From positions 1-48,400 of the forward strand of contig JAGWJY010000026.1 in assembly GCA_028865545.1 (NCBI GenBank): 48,400 nucleotides of DNA, in the 5' to 3' direction. Below the pieces are notes generated by a model, which saw only the letters and a list, made by a program, of their open reading frames with translations, had not been told where the DNA came from and searched no databases. The stretch comes from Alphaproteobacteria bacterium (GTDB lineage Bacteria; Pseudomonadota; Alphaproteobacteria; Micropepsales; Micropepsaceae). A program made the translations under genes and the position numbers. Every line of letters starts with the position of its first letter. The stretch's first letter is position 1. This document shows, in pieces, positions 8,501-18,631 of this stretch.

Positions 8501-9433
8501 ATGGGCCGGCTACCCGACCTTGAAGCCTGGGGCGCCTTCGCAAAAGTTGCCTCTTCCGGTTCTTTTACCAAGGCTGCCAAGGAGTTATCGCTCTCCAACG
8601 CGACGGTCTCGAAACTGATTGGGCGGCTGGAGGCCCGGCTGGGCGAAAGGTTGTTCCACCGTACCTCGCGCAAGCTCACCCTGACCGAGACCGGACGTGT
8701 GCTGGCAACGCGCGCCGCCCAAATCCTGTCGGAAGGCGAGGATGCCGAGGCCGAAGCGCAGGCGCGTTCGGTGTCGCCGCGCGGCCGGGTGCGGCTCGCG
8801 GCGCCGATGTCCTTCGGCCTGCGCCAGATCGCGCCCATCCTGCCGGAGTTCCTTACCCTTTATCCGGAAGTATCGATCGATCTGCGCCTCGACGACCGGC
8901 TGGTCGATCTGATCGGTGACGGCGTCGATGTCGCCGTGCGTATCGCCGCGTTGGCGGATTCAAGTCTGATCGTGCGCAAGCTCTGCCCGATCGAACGCTA
9001 TGTCGTCGGTACCCCCGACTATTTCGAAAAACACGGACGGCCGCGGCGGCCAAGCGATCTGATGCAGCATGCCTGCCTGCCCTACACCTATCTGACCTCC
9101 GGCGACGTCTGGCATTTCGTCAACGATGCCGGCGAGAAGGAAGCGGTCACGGTACAGAGCCCGCTCGCCGCCAACAGCGCCGACGCCCTGAAGACGGCGT
9201 TGATGGCGGGCCTTGGCATCGCCATGCAGCCGGATTTCGTCGTCTGGGAGGAGATCAAAAGCGGCAAGCTCGAATGCGTCCTGCAAGACTGGTCGGCGCC
9301 GCCGTTGAACGTCAACGTCTTGACGCCGGCGGGAGGACCGCGCGCCTCGCGCGTCACGGCGCTGATCGAATTTCTGGTGCGGCATTTCTCAGCCGAAGCG
9401 GCGCCCTGGACGAAACTGCAGCGCTGCCGCTAG
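8501..9433 (+). CDS. LysR-type transcriptional regulator
   Basis: 310 residues. The N-terminal winged helix-turn-helix spans about residues 5-65 ([20 protein letters not shown], then [19 protein letters not shown]), followed by a substrate-binding domain of periplasmic-binding fold (about 90-295). The ATG at 8501 has GAGGTGA just upstream; a GTG two codons earlier overlaps that site and is less likely. It is of the common CrgA/DsdC-like short type. Divergent from the pirin/FMN-reductase operon, which it most likely controls. Its inducer cannot be read; quinones or other electrophiles would fit the operon. Its stop and that of the convergent phosphorylase share the tetramer CTAG at 9430-9433. 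Confidence 0.95.
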   Translation: MGRLPDLEAWGAFAKVASSGSFTKAAKELSLSNATVSKLIGRLEARLGERLFHRTSRKLTLTETGRVLATRAAQILSEGEDAEAEAQARSVSPRGRVRLAAPMSFGLRQIAPILPEFLTLYPEVSIDLRLDDRLVDLIGDGVDVAVRIAALADSSLIVRKLCPIERYVVGTPDYFEKHGRPRRPSDLMQHACLPYTYLTSGDVWHFVNDAGEKEAVTVQSPLAANSADALKTALMAGLGIAMQPDFVVWEEIKSGKLECVLQDWSAPPLNVNVLTPAGGPRASRVTALIEFLVRHFSAEAAPWTKLQRCR

Positions 9434-10620
9434 CCGCGCCCCAGAAGCGCCAGATTTTTCGCGATCAGCACCGAACGCTGCTTCACGCAGTCCGCCGAGG
9501 TCAACGGATCCGGCGGTGTGTTGGTGACGTAATCAATCAGTCGGTCGATACACGTCGTCGCGACATGCACGCGCGTGTCGGACGAGGCGTAATAGATGAA
9601 GACCTCGTTGTTGTCGTTGAGCACCCAGCCGTTCGAGAACACGACGTTGGAGACATCGCCGACACGCTCCTCGCCTTCCGGCGCAATGAAATATCCACCC
9701 GGCGCATGGGTGACGACCCACGGCTTATCCAGCGCCGTCATGAACATGTAGAGGACATAGCGCAGACCGGCGGCCGTGTTGCGCACACCATGCGCCAGAT
9801 GGAGCCAGCCCTGTTTGGTCTTCAGCGGCGTAGGCCCCTGGCCGTTCTTCACCTCTTTTATGGTGTGATAGACCTTGCCGTCGACGATCACTTCCGCGTC
9901 GACCTGCGCCCGCGTCATGTCGGCCGTGAGCCCCCAGCCGATGCCACCGCCGCTGCCGACACTGATGAAGCCATCCTGCGGCCGCGTGTAGAGTGCGTAT
10001 TTGCCGTCGACGAATTCGGGATGCAGCACGACGTTGCGCTGCTGGCCTGAACGGGTGACGAGATCGGGCAGACGCTCCCAGGTCTTGAGATCATGCGTGC
10101 GCACGATGCCGCATTGGGCGACGGCCGCCGAGGCATCTTCCGGCCGCGAGGCGTCCTTCCGCTCCGTACAGAAAAGCCCGTAAATCCAACCGTCTGCGTG
10201 CGCCGTCAGCCGCATGTCGTAGACGTTGGTGTCGGGCTCTCTGTCCTGGGGCAGTTGGATCGGGTAATCCCAGAAGCGGAAATTGTCGACGCCGTTGACG
10301 CTTTCCGCCACGGCGAAAAACGACTTGCGGTCGGCACCCTCCACGCGAACCACCAGCAGATATTTTCCGTCCCGATAGAGAGCGCCGGCATTGAAGGTCG
10401 CGTTCACGCCGAGCCGTTCCATCAGGAACGGATTGCTGACGGGGTCGAGATCGTATCGCCAGGTCAGCGGCGTGTGCGCGGCCGTGAGCACGGGGTTCGC
10501 CCAACGCCAGTAGATGCCGTTGCCGGGGCGTTCGATCGATCGGTTCGGCCGCTCGATCAGCGCACGGTGCTCCTGCTGCAATTCGGAGAGGCGGTCCTGG
10601 ATTTCGCTCATCGTCGGCAT
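9430..10620 (-). CDS. 4-O-beta-D-mannosyl-D-glucose phosphorylase (GH130_1)
   Basis: Cytosolic enzyme that splits beta-1,4-mannosyl-glucose with phosphate into mannose-1-phosphate and glucose, saving one ATP. 396 residues. Family stretches include [60 protein letters not shown] and GGIGWGL; the Asp in VYDMRLT is in the position of the GH130 proton donor. The ATG at 10620 follows AAGGAGAAGG; one at 10611 is also possible. It lies 28 nt downstream of the GH26 mannanase in the same orientation and partners the 2-epimerase encoded divergently: epimerised mannobiose is its substrate. This pairing makes the subfamily call firm. Confidence 0.9.
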   Translation of the reverse strand: MPTMSEIQDRLSELQQEHRALIERPNRSIERPGNGIYWRWANPVLTAAHTPLTWRYDLDPVSNPFLMERLGVNATFNAGALYRDGKYLLVVRVEGADRKSFFAVAESVNGVDNFRFWDYPIQLPQDREPDTNVYDMRLTAHADGWIYGLFCTERKDASRPEDASAAVAQCGIVRTHDLKTWERLPDLVTRSGQQRNVVLHPEFVDGKYALYTRPQDGFISVGSGGGIGWGLTADMTRAQVDAEVIVDGKVYHTIKEVKNGQGPTPLKTKQGWLHLAHGVRNTAAGLRYVLYMFMTALDKPWVVTHAPGGYFIAPEGEERVGDVSNVVFSNGWVLNDNNEVFIYYASSDTRVHVATTCIDRLIDYVTNTPPDPLTSADCVKQRSVLIAKNLALLGRG

Positions 10621-10648
10621 GCCGTCGCCTTCTCCTTCAGAGGATCGC

Positions 10649-11779
10649 TCAGTGCAGTTTCGCCGGACAGGTCGGATTCGGGCGATGCAGCGGGTGGCGG
10701 TCGGTCACGCCTGCCGACACCATGGCGCGCAGTTTCGCCGGCAATTCGCCGAGCGTCACGACGCGGTCGAGCTTGAATAGCGCCGCCACCTGTTCCGGCC
10801 GGTTGCAGTATTGGCAATTGGCGGGATCCAATGCCCAATCGGAATTGAGAAATTCGCCGCCCCATAACAGCACCCAGGCCGGATTGACGGCATCCAGCAC
10901 GTTACGGCTGGGCGCCACGCCGACTTCGGTCAGCGCGAACGGCGCCGACGGATCGAGCGCCGTCACCTTGGCATGGGCGGAGGCGTAGACCGGGCTGTCG
11001 GGATCCTGCTCATAGACGTCGGTGCCGACGACATCCGGCTTGTGCTGCACGGGAAAGAACGGCGCCGGATCGAGCGTATTGCGATCGACCGACCACACCC
11101 AGATCAGATTGTCGAGCTTGTGGCGGACGGCAAGTTCCCCGTACAGCGCGTCCCACAGTTCCGGATAAGCGCTCTGCTTGCCCCACCAGAACCATTCGCG
11201 GTTCAGCTCATGATAGGGCCGAAACAGCACCACCACCCCGCGATCGCGCAGCGTGGCCAGCACCTTGGCGATGGCATCGACGTCGGCCAGCCACAATCTG
11301 TGCTCGGGCGTGCCCTTGGTGAGCATGGCGCGGAAGGTTTCGGCCGACATCGGCTTCTTGACGCAATCGAAGAATTCGCCGCGCGGGCAGACCTCCACCG
11401 GATTGCGCTCATGCCAGGACATCTCCACCAGGCCGCCGACGGCGGTCTGGGTCAGCGCCCGGTCAATCAGATAGGATTTGTAGGGCGGATAAGCGATGGC
11501 GTTCATCAACTCCAGCCCCATGATCGCGGGATGTTTCCCGGTTTGCGCGAAGACGCGATCAGCAGAGGTGCAGTCGAGATAAACCTCGAACTCGTTCACC
11601 TGGACGCCGACCAGCGTCTTCTTTTGCGTCTGAACGTCATGCACGTAATTCAGGATCGCGGCGCGCTTGGTCTGGATGGTAGCCGCGGACGATGACGCCT
11701 GCGCCATTGTCGAAGCGAGGAAGAGGCACGCGACGACGACCGCACAACGCCCGGCAAGCGGCGCTTTCCACCTATTCAT
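10649..11779 (-). CDS. GH26 endo-beta-1,4-mannanase, secreted
   Basis: Cleaves beta-1,4-mannan or glucomannan to short oligosaccharides. The ATG at 11779 (MNRWKAPL) gives a signal peptide of about 28 residues ending near AQA-SS, and 376 residues in all. Catalytic groups of GH26 are present: acid/base Glu191 in [14 protein letters not shown] and nucleophile Glu285 in ALTEVG, together with the conserved His of the first motif. No carbohydrate-binding module is seen. First gene of the GH26-GH130 operon; the divergent promoter region carries the 14-bp palindrome shared with the transporter. An earlier in-frame start (11824) lacks a signal-like N-terminus. Confidence 0.92.
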   Translation of the reverse strand: MNRWKAPLAGRCAVVVACLFLASTMAQASSSAATIQTKRAAILNYVHDVQTQKKTLVGVQVNEFEVYLDCTSADRVFAQTGKHPAIMGLELMNAIAYPPYKSYLIDRALTQTAVGGLVEMSWHERNPVEVCPRGEFFDCVKKPMSAETFRAMLTKGTPEHRLWLADVDAIAKVLATLRDRGVVVLFRPYHELNREWFWWGKQSAYPELWDALYGELAVRHKLDNLIWVWSVDRNTLDPAPFFPVQHKPDVVGTDVYEQDPDSPVYASAHAKVTALDPSAPFALTEVGVAPSRNVLDAVNPAWVLLWGGEFLNSDWALDPANCQYCNRPEQVAALFKLDRVVTLGELPAKLRAMVSAGVTDRHPLHRPNPTCPAKLH

Positions 11780-11888
11780 CTTCCTAAAGTTCCTCCCGCC
11801 CTGTAGTGCTACTGCCAACGTCAATTCCGGCAGGCCTCACTTCTCCCGACCTTGTTTTGATTGCGATTGTAGACAAACCAAGATATGC

Positions 11889-11902
11889 TGACAACGCTGT
11901 CA
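11889..11902. promoter_or_regulatory. LacI-type operator TGACAACGCTGTCA, copy 1
   Basis: Nearly perfect 14-bp palindrome with a central CG, the form bound by LacI-family sugar regulators. It lies between the divergent GH26-GH130 operon (start 11779) and the AKR-epimerase-GH94 operon (start 11978). An identical 14-mer occurs at 18582. No LacI gene is in the window. Confidence 0.75.
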
Positions 11903-11977
11903 TGCAGGGCGTTCTTCCAGCCGGGAGAAGGTCCAATTTGGGTCATCTTAAGCCGCGAGTTTTGAAAGGAATACGTG

Positions 11978-12847
11978 ATGCTCGCCTTGTCGGTGACCGG
12001 AAAGCAGCGCTTTGCCTATGGCTTCTGGCGTTATCGCGAAGGCGACCTCGATGCTGCGACCGAGATGCTGTCGCTCGTGCGCAAGAGCGGCATCGATCAC
12101 CTGGACACAGCCGACATCTATGGCGGGCCGGGCGGGTTCGGCGGTTCCGAGCGACTGCTTGGCGCGATCCGCGCGCGCGCACCAGAATTGTTCAAAGGCG
12201 CGGTCATCGCCACCAAGGCCGGCATCGAGCCGGGTTCGCCATATAATTCGGCGGCGGCCTATCTCTCTGCCGCCTGCGATGCGAGCCTGTCGCGGCTGAA
12301 GGTCGAGAGGATCGATCTCTTCTATATCCACCGGCCCGACTTTCTCACACATCCCGCCGAACTGGCCGAGACGCTGGACGGGCTCGTCTCCTCGGGGAAA
12401 GTCGATGCCGTCGGCGTCTCCAATTTCACGACCGCCCAAGTCGCGGCGCTGGCGCATCATATGAAAGCGCCGATCGCCGCGCATCAGCTGGAGTTCTCCG
12501 CCGCGCATGTCGCGCCGCTCTACGACGGTACGCTCGATCAGGCGACGGAACACGGCATTGCTATCGCCGCCTGGTCGCCGCTTGCCGGCGGACGCCTCGG
12601 CGACGACGGCGCGCCGGAATTCGCCAAGGTGCGCGAAACGCTGCGCCAGATCGGCAAGCGAAACGGCGTGTCACCGACCGCCGTCGCCCTGGCCTTCGTG
12701 CAGCGCCATCCCGCGCTGGTGACGCCGATCCTCGGCACCACGACGCCGGACCGCCTTCGCGACTGCCTGGCTGCGGACGCCCTCTCGCTGTCGCGGGCGG
12801 ATTGGTACGCCATCGTCGAAGCATGCCTCGGTCAGAAAATGCCATGA
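11978..12847 (+). CDS. Aldo/keto reductase
   Basis: TIM-barrel NADPH-dependent oxidoreductase, 289 residues. The catalytic tetrad of the superfamily can be placed: Asp43 and Tyr48 (DTADIYGG), Lys80 (VIATKAGI) and His118 (FYIHRPDF). The C-terminal NADP-binding end (TPILGTTTPDRLRDCL) is also present. It most resembles the YdhF/Tas-like group. The ATG at 11978 has AAAGGA seven bases upstream. It opens the plus-strand operon and its stop overlaps the epimerase start as ATGA. A reductase is not required for the phosphorolytic mannan route, so its job here is open: it might reduce a sugar or a sugar-derived keto group. Confidence 0.88.
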   Translation: MLALSVTGKQRFAYGFWRYREGDLDAATEMLSLVRKSGIDHLDTADIYGGPGGFGGSERLLGAIRARAPELFKGAVIATKAGIEPGSPYNSAAAYLSAACDASLSRLKVERIDLFYIHRPDFLTHPAELAETLDGLVSSGKVDAVGVSNFTTAQVAALAHHMKAPIAAHQLEFSAAHVAPLYDGTLDQATEHGIAIAAWSPLAGGRLGDDGAPEFAKVRETLRQIGKRNGVSPTAVALAFVQRHPALVTPILGTTTPDRLRDCLAADALSLSRADWYAIVEACLGQKMP

Positions 12848-14082
12848 GCGAGACAGCAAACGACCTCTGGGCCGGACAGTTCCGCAAGGAACTCGTGGAC
12901 AACATCCTGCCGTTCTGGATGCGCCACGCCGTCGACCGCGAAAACGGCGGCTTCTACGGGCTGATCGACACCGACGGCAACATCAATAAACAGGCCGAGC
13001 GCGCCGCCGTCATCAATACGCGCATTCTGTGGACGTTTTCGGCGGCCAGTCGGCTGATCGGCTCCGACTATCGCGAGACCGCGGACTGGGCTTTCGACTA
13101 TGTCACGCGGGCGTTCTGGGACCGCAAATTCGGCGGGCTCTTCTGGACGGTCGATCACGACGGCGAGTTTGTTTCAGCGCGCAAACAGATCTACGCCCAG
13201 GCCTTCGGCATCTACGCCTTCGCCGAATATTTCCGTGCCACGGACAACGCCGCCAGCCTCGACTTCGCCAAGCGCCTGTTCTGGCTGATCGAGGATCACA
13301 GCTACGACGCGGACTACAAGGGTTATTTCGAGGCGCGCGACCGCGACTGGCACGAACTCGAAGACCAGCGGCTGAGCGAGAAGGACCTCAACAGCCCAAA
13401 ATCCATGAACACGCATCTGCATATCATGGAGGGCTACACCAACCTGCTGCGGGTGTGGCGCGATCCCTCGCTCATGGCGAAACAGTCCGAGCTTCTGCGC
13501 GTGACCATGGATCGCATCATCGACAGCAAAACAGGACACTTCAAACTGTTCTTCGACGAAGATTGGACGAAGCTGTCGGGCCATATTTCCTACGGCCACG
13601 ACATCGAAGGCAGTTGGCTGATCGTCGAGGCCGCCGAGGTTCTCGGCGACGCGGCGCTGATCGCCCGCGCCCGCGAGATGGCCGTCGCGATGGCCCGCGC
13701 CGTTTACGAGCAAGGGCTCGATGGCGACGGCAGCCTCTTCTATGAAGCCGATGCGGCAGGAAAACTCATCGACGCCAAGAAGCATTGGTGGGCGCAGGCC
13801 GAAGGCGTCATCGGCTTCTACAACGCCTTCCAGCTTTCCGGCGATCCGAAATTCCTCACTGCCGCGCGCCGCCTCTGGGACTACATCGAAAGCAAAATCG
13901 TCGACCGCGCACACGGCGAATGGCAGGCCAAGCTTTCGCCGGAGGGCAGGCCGCTGACAACGGCGGAAGATCCCGATGCCTGCCTCGCCGGTCCGTGGAA
14001 GTGCCCCTATCACAACGCGCGCGTCTGTTTCGAGATGATGGCGCGGCTGCAAGAACAAGCCAGCAGAAAGAACGCTTCATGA
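12844..14082 (+). CDS. Mannobiose / cellobiose 2-epimerase (AGE family)
   Basis: Epimerises the reducing-end sugar of beta-1,4-disaccharides: mannobiose to mannosyl-glucose, or cellobiose to glucosyl-mannose. 412 residues with the (alpha/alpha)6 barrel of the N-acylglucosamine 2-epimerase family. Family signatures include [12 protein letters not shown] near the N-terminus, [47 protein letters not shown] and [12 protein letters not shown], which carry the catalytic and substrate His residues. Translationally coupled at both ends through ATGA overlaps, with the aldo/keto reductase before and GH94 after. With GH130 encoded divergently, mannobiose is the most likely in vivo substrate; cellobiose is possible. 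Confidence 0.92.
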   Translation: MSETANDLWAGQFRKELVDNILPFWMRHAVDRENGGFYGLIDTDGNINKQAERAAVINTRILWTFSAASRLIGSDYRETADWAFDYVTRAFWDRKFGGLFWTVDHDGEFVSARKQIYAQAFGIYAFAEYFRATDNAASLDFAKRLFWLIEDHSYDADYKGYFEARDRDWHELEDQRLSEKDLNSPKSMNTHLHIMEGYTNLLRVWRDPSLMAKQSELLRVTMDRIIDSKTGHFKLFFDEDWTKLSGHISYGHDIEGSWLIVEAAEVLGDAALIARAREMAVAMARAVYEQGLDGDGSLFYEADAAGKLIDAKKHWWAQAEGVIGFYNAFQLSGDPKFLTAARRLWDYIESKIVDRAHGEWQAKLSPEGRPLTTAEDPDACLAGPWKCPYHNARVCFEMMARLQEQASRKNAS

Positions 14083-16523
14083 AGTACGGTTATTTCGACG
14101 ACAAAAATCGCGAGTATGTCGTTACCAGGCCCGACACACCGTTGCCGTGGATCAATTATCTCGGCTGCCAGAACTATTTCGGCATCCTGTCGGCGACGGG
14201 AGGCGGCTACTCCTATTACCGCGACGCCCGCCTGCGGCGCATTACGCGCGGGCGCTACAACAACGTGCCGTTCGATTTCGGCGGTCGCTATATCTATCTG
14301 CGCGACGACAAGAGCGGCGAATACTGGTCACCATCCTGGATGCCGACCCGCGGCAAGCTCGAGGACTACAGCTGCCGCCACGGCATGGGCTACAGCGTCA
14401 TTTCGTCGAAGCATGACGGCATCGCCGCCAGTACACGCTATTTCGTGCCGCTCGACGAGACACTGGAAATCTGGCAGCTGACGCTGACCAACGAACGCAC
14501 GGCGGCGGTGGAACTATCGACCTTTTCCTCGGTCGAGTTCTGTCTGTGGGAAGCGCTCGATGACTTCACCAATTTCCAGCGCAATTTCTCGACCGGACAG
14601 GTCGAAGTCGAAGACGAGGTGATCTACCACAAAACCGAATACCGCGAGCGCCGCAACCATTTCGCCTGGTTCGCCTGCTCGGAGAAAATCGCCGGCTTCG
14701 ACACCCAGCGCGAAGCGTTCCTCGGGCCATGGCGCGGCTGGGACGCACCTGCAGCCGTCGAGCGCGGCGCGTCCTCCAACTCCATCGCACATGGTTGGTC
14801 GCCGATCGGCTCGCACCAGGTGCGCGTGACGCTGAAACCCGGCGAAAGCCGCCAGATCATCTTCGTGCTCGGCTATCACGAGAATCCGAACAACGAGAAA
14901 TTCGATCCGGCGAGCTCCCAGACCGTCAACAAGAAGACCGTGAAGCCGGTGATCGCGAAGTACCGCAACCCGGCCAATGTCGACGCGGCCTTCGAAAAGT
15001 TGCGCGCCCATTGGGACGAGCTCCTCGGCGTCTGCCAGGTGAGCACGCCGGACGAACACACCGACCGGATGGTGAATGTCTGGAATGCCTATCAGTGCAT
15101 GGCGACCTTCAACATGTCCCGCTCGGCCTCGACTTTCGAATCCGGCATCGGCCGCGGCCTCGGCTTCCGCGATTCCAACCAGGATCTGCTCGGCTTCGTG
15201 CACATGGTGCCGGAACGCGCCCGCGCCCGCATCCTCGATCTGGCGGCGACGCAGCTTCCCAGCGGCGGCGCGTACCACCAATTCCAGCCGCTGACGAAAA
15301 AGGGCAACAACGACATCGGCGGCAACTTCAACGACGATCCGCATTGGCTGATCGTCGGCGTCGGAGCCTATCTCAAGGAGACCGGCGACTGGAGCATTCT
15401 CGACGAACCTGTGCCGTTCGACAACGCGCCGGGCTCCGAGCAGCCGCTGTACGAACATCTGCGCCGTAGCTTCCATTATGCGCTCGAGCGGCTGGGGCCG
15501 CACGGCTTGCCGCTGATCGGCCGCGCCGACTGGAACGACTGCCTCAACCTCAACTGCTTCTCGAACACGCCCGGCGAGTCCTTCCAGACCACCACCAGCA
15601 AGGACGGCAAGGTGGCCGAGTCCGTCTTCATCGCCGGACTGTTCGTGCTGGCGGCAAAAGAACTGGCGGCGATCGCCGAACGGCGCGGCGCCAAGGACGA
15701 TGCCAAGACCTGCCTGGCGGAAGCCGAACGCATGGACGCCACGGTCCGCAAACACGGCTGGGACGGCGAATGGTTTGTGCGCGCCTATGACGATTTCGGC
15801 CGCAAGATCGGCTCGAAGGAATGCGAAGAGGGCAAGATCTTCATCGAGCCGCAGGGCTTCTGTGTGCTCGCCGGCATCGGACTCGAGGACGGAACGGCGA
15901 AGAAGGCGCTCGACTCCGTCAGGACGCATCTGGCGACGCCGCACGGCATCGTGCTGCAGCAGCCGGCCTATTCGCGCTACTATATCGAATACGGCGAGAT
16001 CTCGACCTATCCGCCCGGCTACAAGGAAAACGCCGGCATCTTCTGCCACAACAATCCCTGGGTGGTGATCGCCGAGACCATGCTCGGCAACGGCGACGCG
16101 GCGCACGACTATTATTCGCGCATCAATCCGTCGGCCCGCGAGGCGATCAGCGAGGTGCATCGCTGCGAGCCTTACGTCTATGCGCAGATGATCGCCGGAC
16201 GCGACGCCCCGACCCATGGCGAAGCCAAGAACTCCTGGCTGACCGGCACGGCGGCATGGAACTACTACGCCATCACGCAATGGATCCTCGGCATCCGCCC
16301 GGAATATGAGGGCCTGCGCGTGGCGCCGGTGCTGCCGGCGCAGTGGCAGGGCTTCTCCGCCACGCGGAAATACCGCGGCACGACCTATCGCATCACGGTC
16401 AGCCGCAAGGGCGCCGGCAACAAGGTGAGCCTGAAGATCGACGGCAAGCCGATCGACGGCGCAGTGGTGCCGCTGCCCAAGGACGGACGCCGGGAAATCA
16501 AGGTCGAAGCCGTCCTGGGCTGA
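14079..16523 (+). CDS. Cellobiose phosphorylase (GH94)
   Basis: Splits cellobiose with phosphate into glucose-1-phosphate and glucose in the cytosol. The ATG at 14079 overlaps the epimerase stop (ATGA) and gives 814 residues, matching known cellobiose phosphorylases (about 810). The N-terminal beta-sandwich starts with [15 protein letters not shown] and [19 protein letters not shown]; the (alpha/alpha)6 barrel has [17 protein letters not shown] and [11 protein letters not shown], where ADWND (residues 483-487) holds the general acid of GH94. The C-terminus has the usual small beta domain. Its presence beside a mannosylglucose phosphorylase suggests that the cell takes up mixed glucomannan disaccharides and cleaves both kinds phosphorolytically. 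Confidence 0.95.
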   Translation: MKYGYFDDKNREYVVTRPDTPLPWINYLGCQNYFGILSATGGGYSYYRDARLRRITRGRYNNVPFDFGGRYIYLRDDKSGEYWSPSWMPTRGKLEDYSCRHGMGYSVISSKHDGIAASTRYFVPLDETLEIWQLTLTNERTAAVELSTFSSVEFCLWEALDDFTNFQRNFSTGQVEVEDEVIYHKTEYRERRNHFAWFACSEKIAGFDTQREAFLGPWRGWDAPAAVERGASSNSIAHGWSPIGSHQVRVTLKPGESRQIIFVLGYHENPNNEKFDPASSQTVNKKTVKPVIAKYRNPANVDAAFEKLRAHWDELLGVCQVSTPDEHTDRMVNVWNAYQCMATFNMSRSASTFESGIGRGLGFRDSNQDLLGFVHMVPERARARILDLAATQLPSGGAYHQFQPLTKKGNNDIGGNFNDDPHWLIVGVGAYLKETGDWSILDEPVPFDNAPGSEQPLYEHLRRSFHYALERLGPHGLPLIGRADWNDCLNLNCFSNTPGESFQTTTSKDGKVAESVFIAGLFVLAAKELAAIAERRGAKDDAKTCLAEAERMDATVRKHGWDGEWFVRAYDDFGRKIGSKECEEGKIFIEPQGFCVLAGIGLEDGTAKKALDSVRTHLATPHGIVLQQPAYSRYYIEYGEISTYPPGYKENAGIFCHNNPWVVIAETMLGNGDAAHDYYSRINPSAREAISEVHRCEPYVYAQMIAGRDAPTHGEAKNSWLTGTAAWNYYAITQWILGIRPEYEGLRVAPVLPAQWQGFSATRKYRGTTYRITVSRKGAGNKVSLKIDGKPIDGAVVPLPKDGRREIKVEAVLG

Positions 16524-16541
16524 GACGCGACGTCATGACGG

Positions 16542-16569
16542 AAAAGGCCGCGGCAAGCCGCGGCCTTTT
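16542..16569. terminator. bidirectional Rho-independent terminator
   Basis: GGCCGCGGC (16546-16554) pairs with GCCGCGGCC (16557-16565), with an A4 run before it and a T7 run after it. It lies between GH94 (plus, ending 16523) and the transporter (minus, ending 16572). The A and T runs allow it to stop transcription from either side. Confidence 0.9.
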
Positions 16570-16571
16570 TT

Positions 16572-18512
16572 TCAGCGTGCGGGCGCTTGGGACGGGAGCG
16601 GCACGGATTCCGGCTTTGGATCCGGATATACTTTCTTCAGGTGATCGAGCCAGGTGACCTTGAGGATGAGGGATGTCACCACGACGAGGGCCAGCGCGAT
16701 CTCGGCGCGGCCGTATTCGCGGATCACGACATAGACCGGCAGCGCGACCAGGCTCGTCTGCCAGACGATGCCGATGATGATGTTGGACATGTCGCGCCAG
16801 AAATCCGGATTCGGCCTGAACGACGGATCCTCGGCCTGTACCGCCTTCAGCACCGGGGCCCAAAAGCCCCAGGGCCGCGTCTTGATGTAGAAGGCTTTCA
16901 ACACATCCATGTCTTCCGCCTGCGACAGCCAAGTGCCGGCGAAGCAGCCGATCAGCGACAGGACCAGGATCGCCGGGAAGCAGACGAGCGCCGACGGCAG
17001 GGTGACGAGCGTGGCGAATGCGGCATGGAGCGGCGGATAGGCGGCGAAGAACGCGGTAAGCAGCGGCTGCCAGGTGGGCTGCGCCCAGGGAATGAGCAGC
17101 GCCGCCACGATGCCAGAGGCCATGCCCCAGAAATAGCCGAAGCCGTTGAAGCGCCACCAATACCATTTGATCATGTTGGACGCCGCATAACCGCCCCACA
17201 GTCCCGCGGAGATCCATTGCACCACGTCGTTGATGGAGGTCACGAACCAGCCGATGCTGATGCCCAGCACCACCACGCTGATGGACGCGACATAGCTCAG
17301 CTTGACGCAAAGCCGTTCGCTGGCCTTCGGATTGAAGAAGCGGCGGTAAATGTCGTTGACGATGTAGGGCGGCGCGGCGTTCACCGTCGCGGCGAAGTTC
17401 GACATGAAGGCCGCCAGCAGGCCGGCGACCAGGATTCCGAGCAGACCCGCCGGAACGAAGCGGCTGAGCGCGTCCGGCAGGATCTTCTCGAAGTCCATAT
17501 TGACGCCCATATGCCGGATCGTCGTGCTGTAGAAGACCAGCGCCAGGATGGTGAGGCCGGCGGTCATGAAATAGCGCGGCACGTTGAGCACGACGTTGAC
17601 GACCGCGCTCATCATGCAGGCTTCGCGCGGATTGCGCGTGGAGAGGACGCGCTGCATGTCGTAGTTGGGCGCCGGGCCTGCCGCGCTGACGATGTATCCC
17701 TTGAACAACTGCATCATGATGAGAAAGCCGAACAGCGAACTGCCGTCGGATATGATCTTGGCGTTGGCCTCCGGTATCAGATGCGACCAGTCGAGATTGA
17801 GCTTCCAGCCGAAGAAGATCTGGTCCCAGCCGGCGGGGATGACGGCGTGCAGAGCCGCCGGAGAGACCTGCTGCATCGCGATCAACCCGATGGCGACCGA
17901 GGCGACCGATAGCAGACAGAACTGCAGGACCTCGGTGATCACCACGCTGAACATGCCGCCCTTCACCACATAGAAGGTGGTGATGCCCATCAGGATCAGG
18001 GCGTAGACATTCTCGTTGATCGACGCGTCGGCGGAGAACCGCCAGGGCAGGAAATCGACGGCGAATTTGCCGATGCCCTTGAAGCCGTAGGTGAGGAAGC
18101 CGATGACACTGACCAGCGCGAAGATCACCACGATCAGATGCGAAAGCTGCGCCCCCAGCCCGTTGCCGAAGCGGAAGCGGATCCACTCCGCGCCGGTGGT
18201 CACGCCCGAGCGGCGCAGCCAGCCCGACAGGTACACCATCAGGAAGATCTGGTTGAAGACCGGCCACAGCCACGGGATGAATACGCTCTTCACGCCATAG
18301 ACGAAGAGCCAGGTGACCAGCAGCATCGTACCCGCGATGTCGAACATCCCCGAGGCGTTCGAAACGCCGAGCATGTACCAGGGCAGAACATTGCCGCCGA
18401 GGAAGTAGGCCTTGGTGTCCCGCGAGGCGCGGTGGGAAACCCAGTGCCCGACCAGCACAGAGGTCGCCAGAAAAGCGACAATGATCACGATGTCGATGAG
18501 TTGAAGGTGCAC
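16572..18512 (-). CDS. Sodium:solute symporter (SSS family), probable oligosaccharide/sugar uptake
   Basis: Inner-membrane Na+ symporter of 646 residues with about 14 hydrophobic segments. AYFLGGNVLPWYMLGVSNAS and the TGAEWIRFRFGNG region are typical of the SGLT-like SSS branch seen in carbohydrate loci. The start is GTG at 18512, with AGGGGG five bases upstream. It has its own copy of the 14-bp operator at 18582, identical to that of the mannan genes, so it is very likely the importer for glucomannan products. Converges on GH94 across a shared terminator. The exact substrate is inferred from context only. Confidence 0.9.
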   Translation of the reverse strand: MHLQLIDIVIIVAFLATSVLVGHWVSHRASRDTKAYFLGGNVLPWYMLGVSNASGMFDIAGTMLLVTWLFVYGVKSVFIPWLWPVFNQIFLMVYLSGWLRRSGVTTGAEWIRFRFGNGLGAQLSHLIVVIFALVSVIGFLTYGFKGIGKFAVDFLPWRFSADASINENVYALILMGITTFYVVKGGMFSVVITEVLQFCLLSVASVAIGLIAMQQVSPAALHAVIPAGWDQIFFGWKLNLDWSHLIPEANAKIISDGSSLFGFLIMMQLFKGYIVSAAGPAPNYDMQRVLSTRNPREACMMSAVVNVVLNVPRYFMTAGLTILALVFYSTTIRHMGVNMDFEKILPDALSRFVPAGLLGILVAGLLAAFMSNFAATVNAAPPYIVNDIYRRFFNPKASERLCVKLSYVASISVVVLGISIGWFVTSINDVVQWISAGLWGGYAASNMIKWYWWRFNGFGYFWGMASGIVAALLIPWAQPTWQPLLTAFFAAYPPLHAAFATLVTLPSALVCFPAILVLSLIGCFAGTWLSQAEDMDVLKAFYIKTRPWGFWAPVLKAVQAEDPSFRPNPDFWRDMSNIIIGIVWQTSLVALPVYVVIREYGRAEIALALVVVTSLILKVTWLDHLKKVYPDPKPESVPLPSQAPAR

Positions 18513-18581
18513 GTTACCCCCTGAGTTTCCCGATTATCGTTGTTTTTTCTTGGATATGGTTCCCGCCACATTCTTGCATGA

Positions 18582-18595
18582 TGACAACGCTGTCA
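18582..18595. promoter_or_regulatory. LacI-type operator TGACAACGCTGTCA, copy 2
   Basis: The same 14 bases as at 11889, located 70 bp upstream of the transporter GTG and 36 bp beyond the stop of the LD-carboxypeptidase gene. Flanking bases differ between the two copies, so this is a conserved binding site rather than a duplicated segment. Confidence 0.75.
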
Positions 18596-18631
18596 AGGCA
18601 TGCATGCGCCGCATCTCGGCTGCCTCGCCCG

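Noticed and set aside
14514..16280. 588-codon frame on minus opposite GH94
   Set aside because: Composition is that of an antisense shadow, and GH94 motifs are complete on plus.
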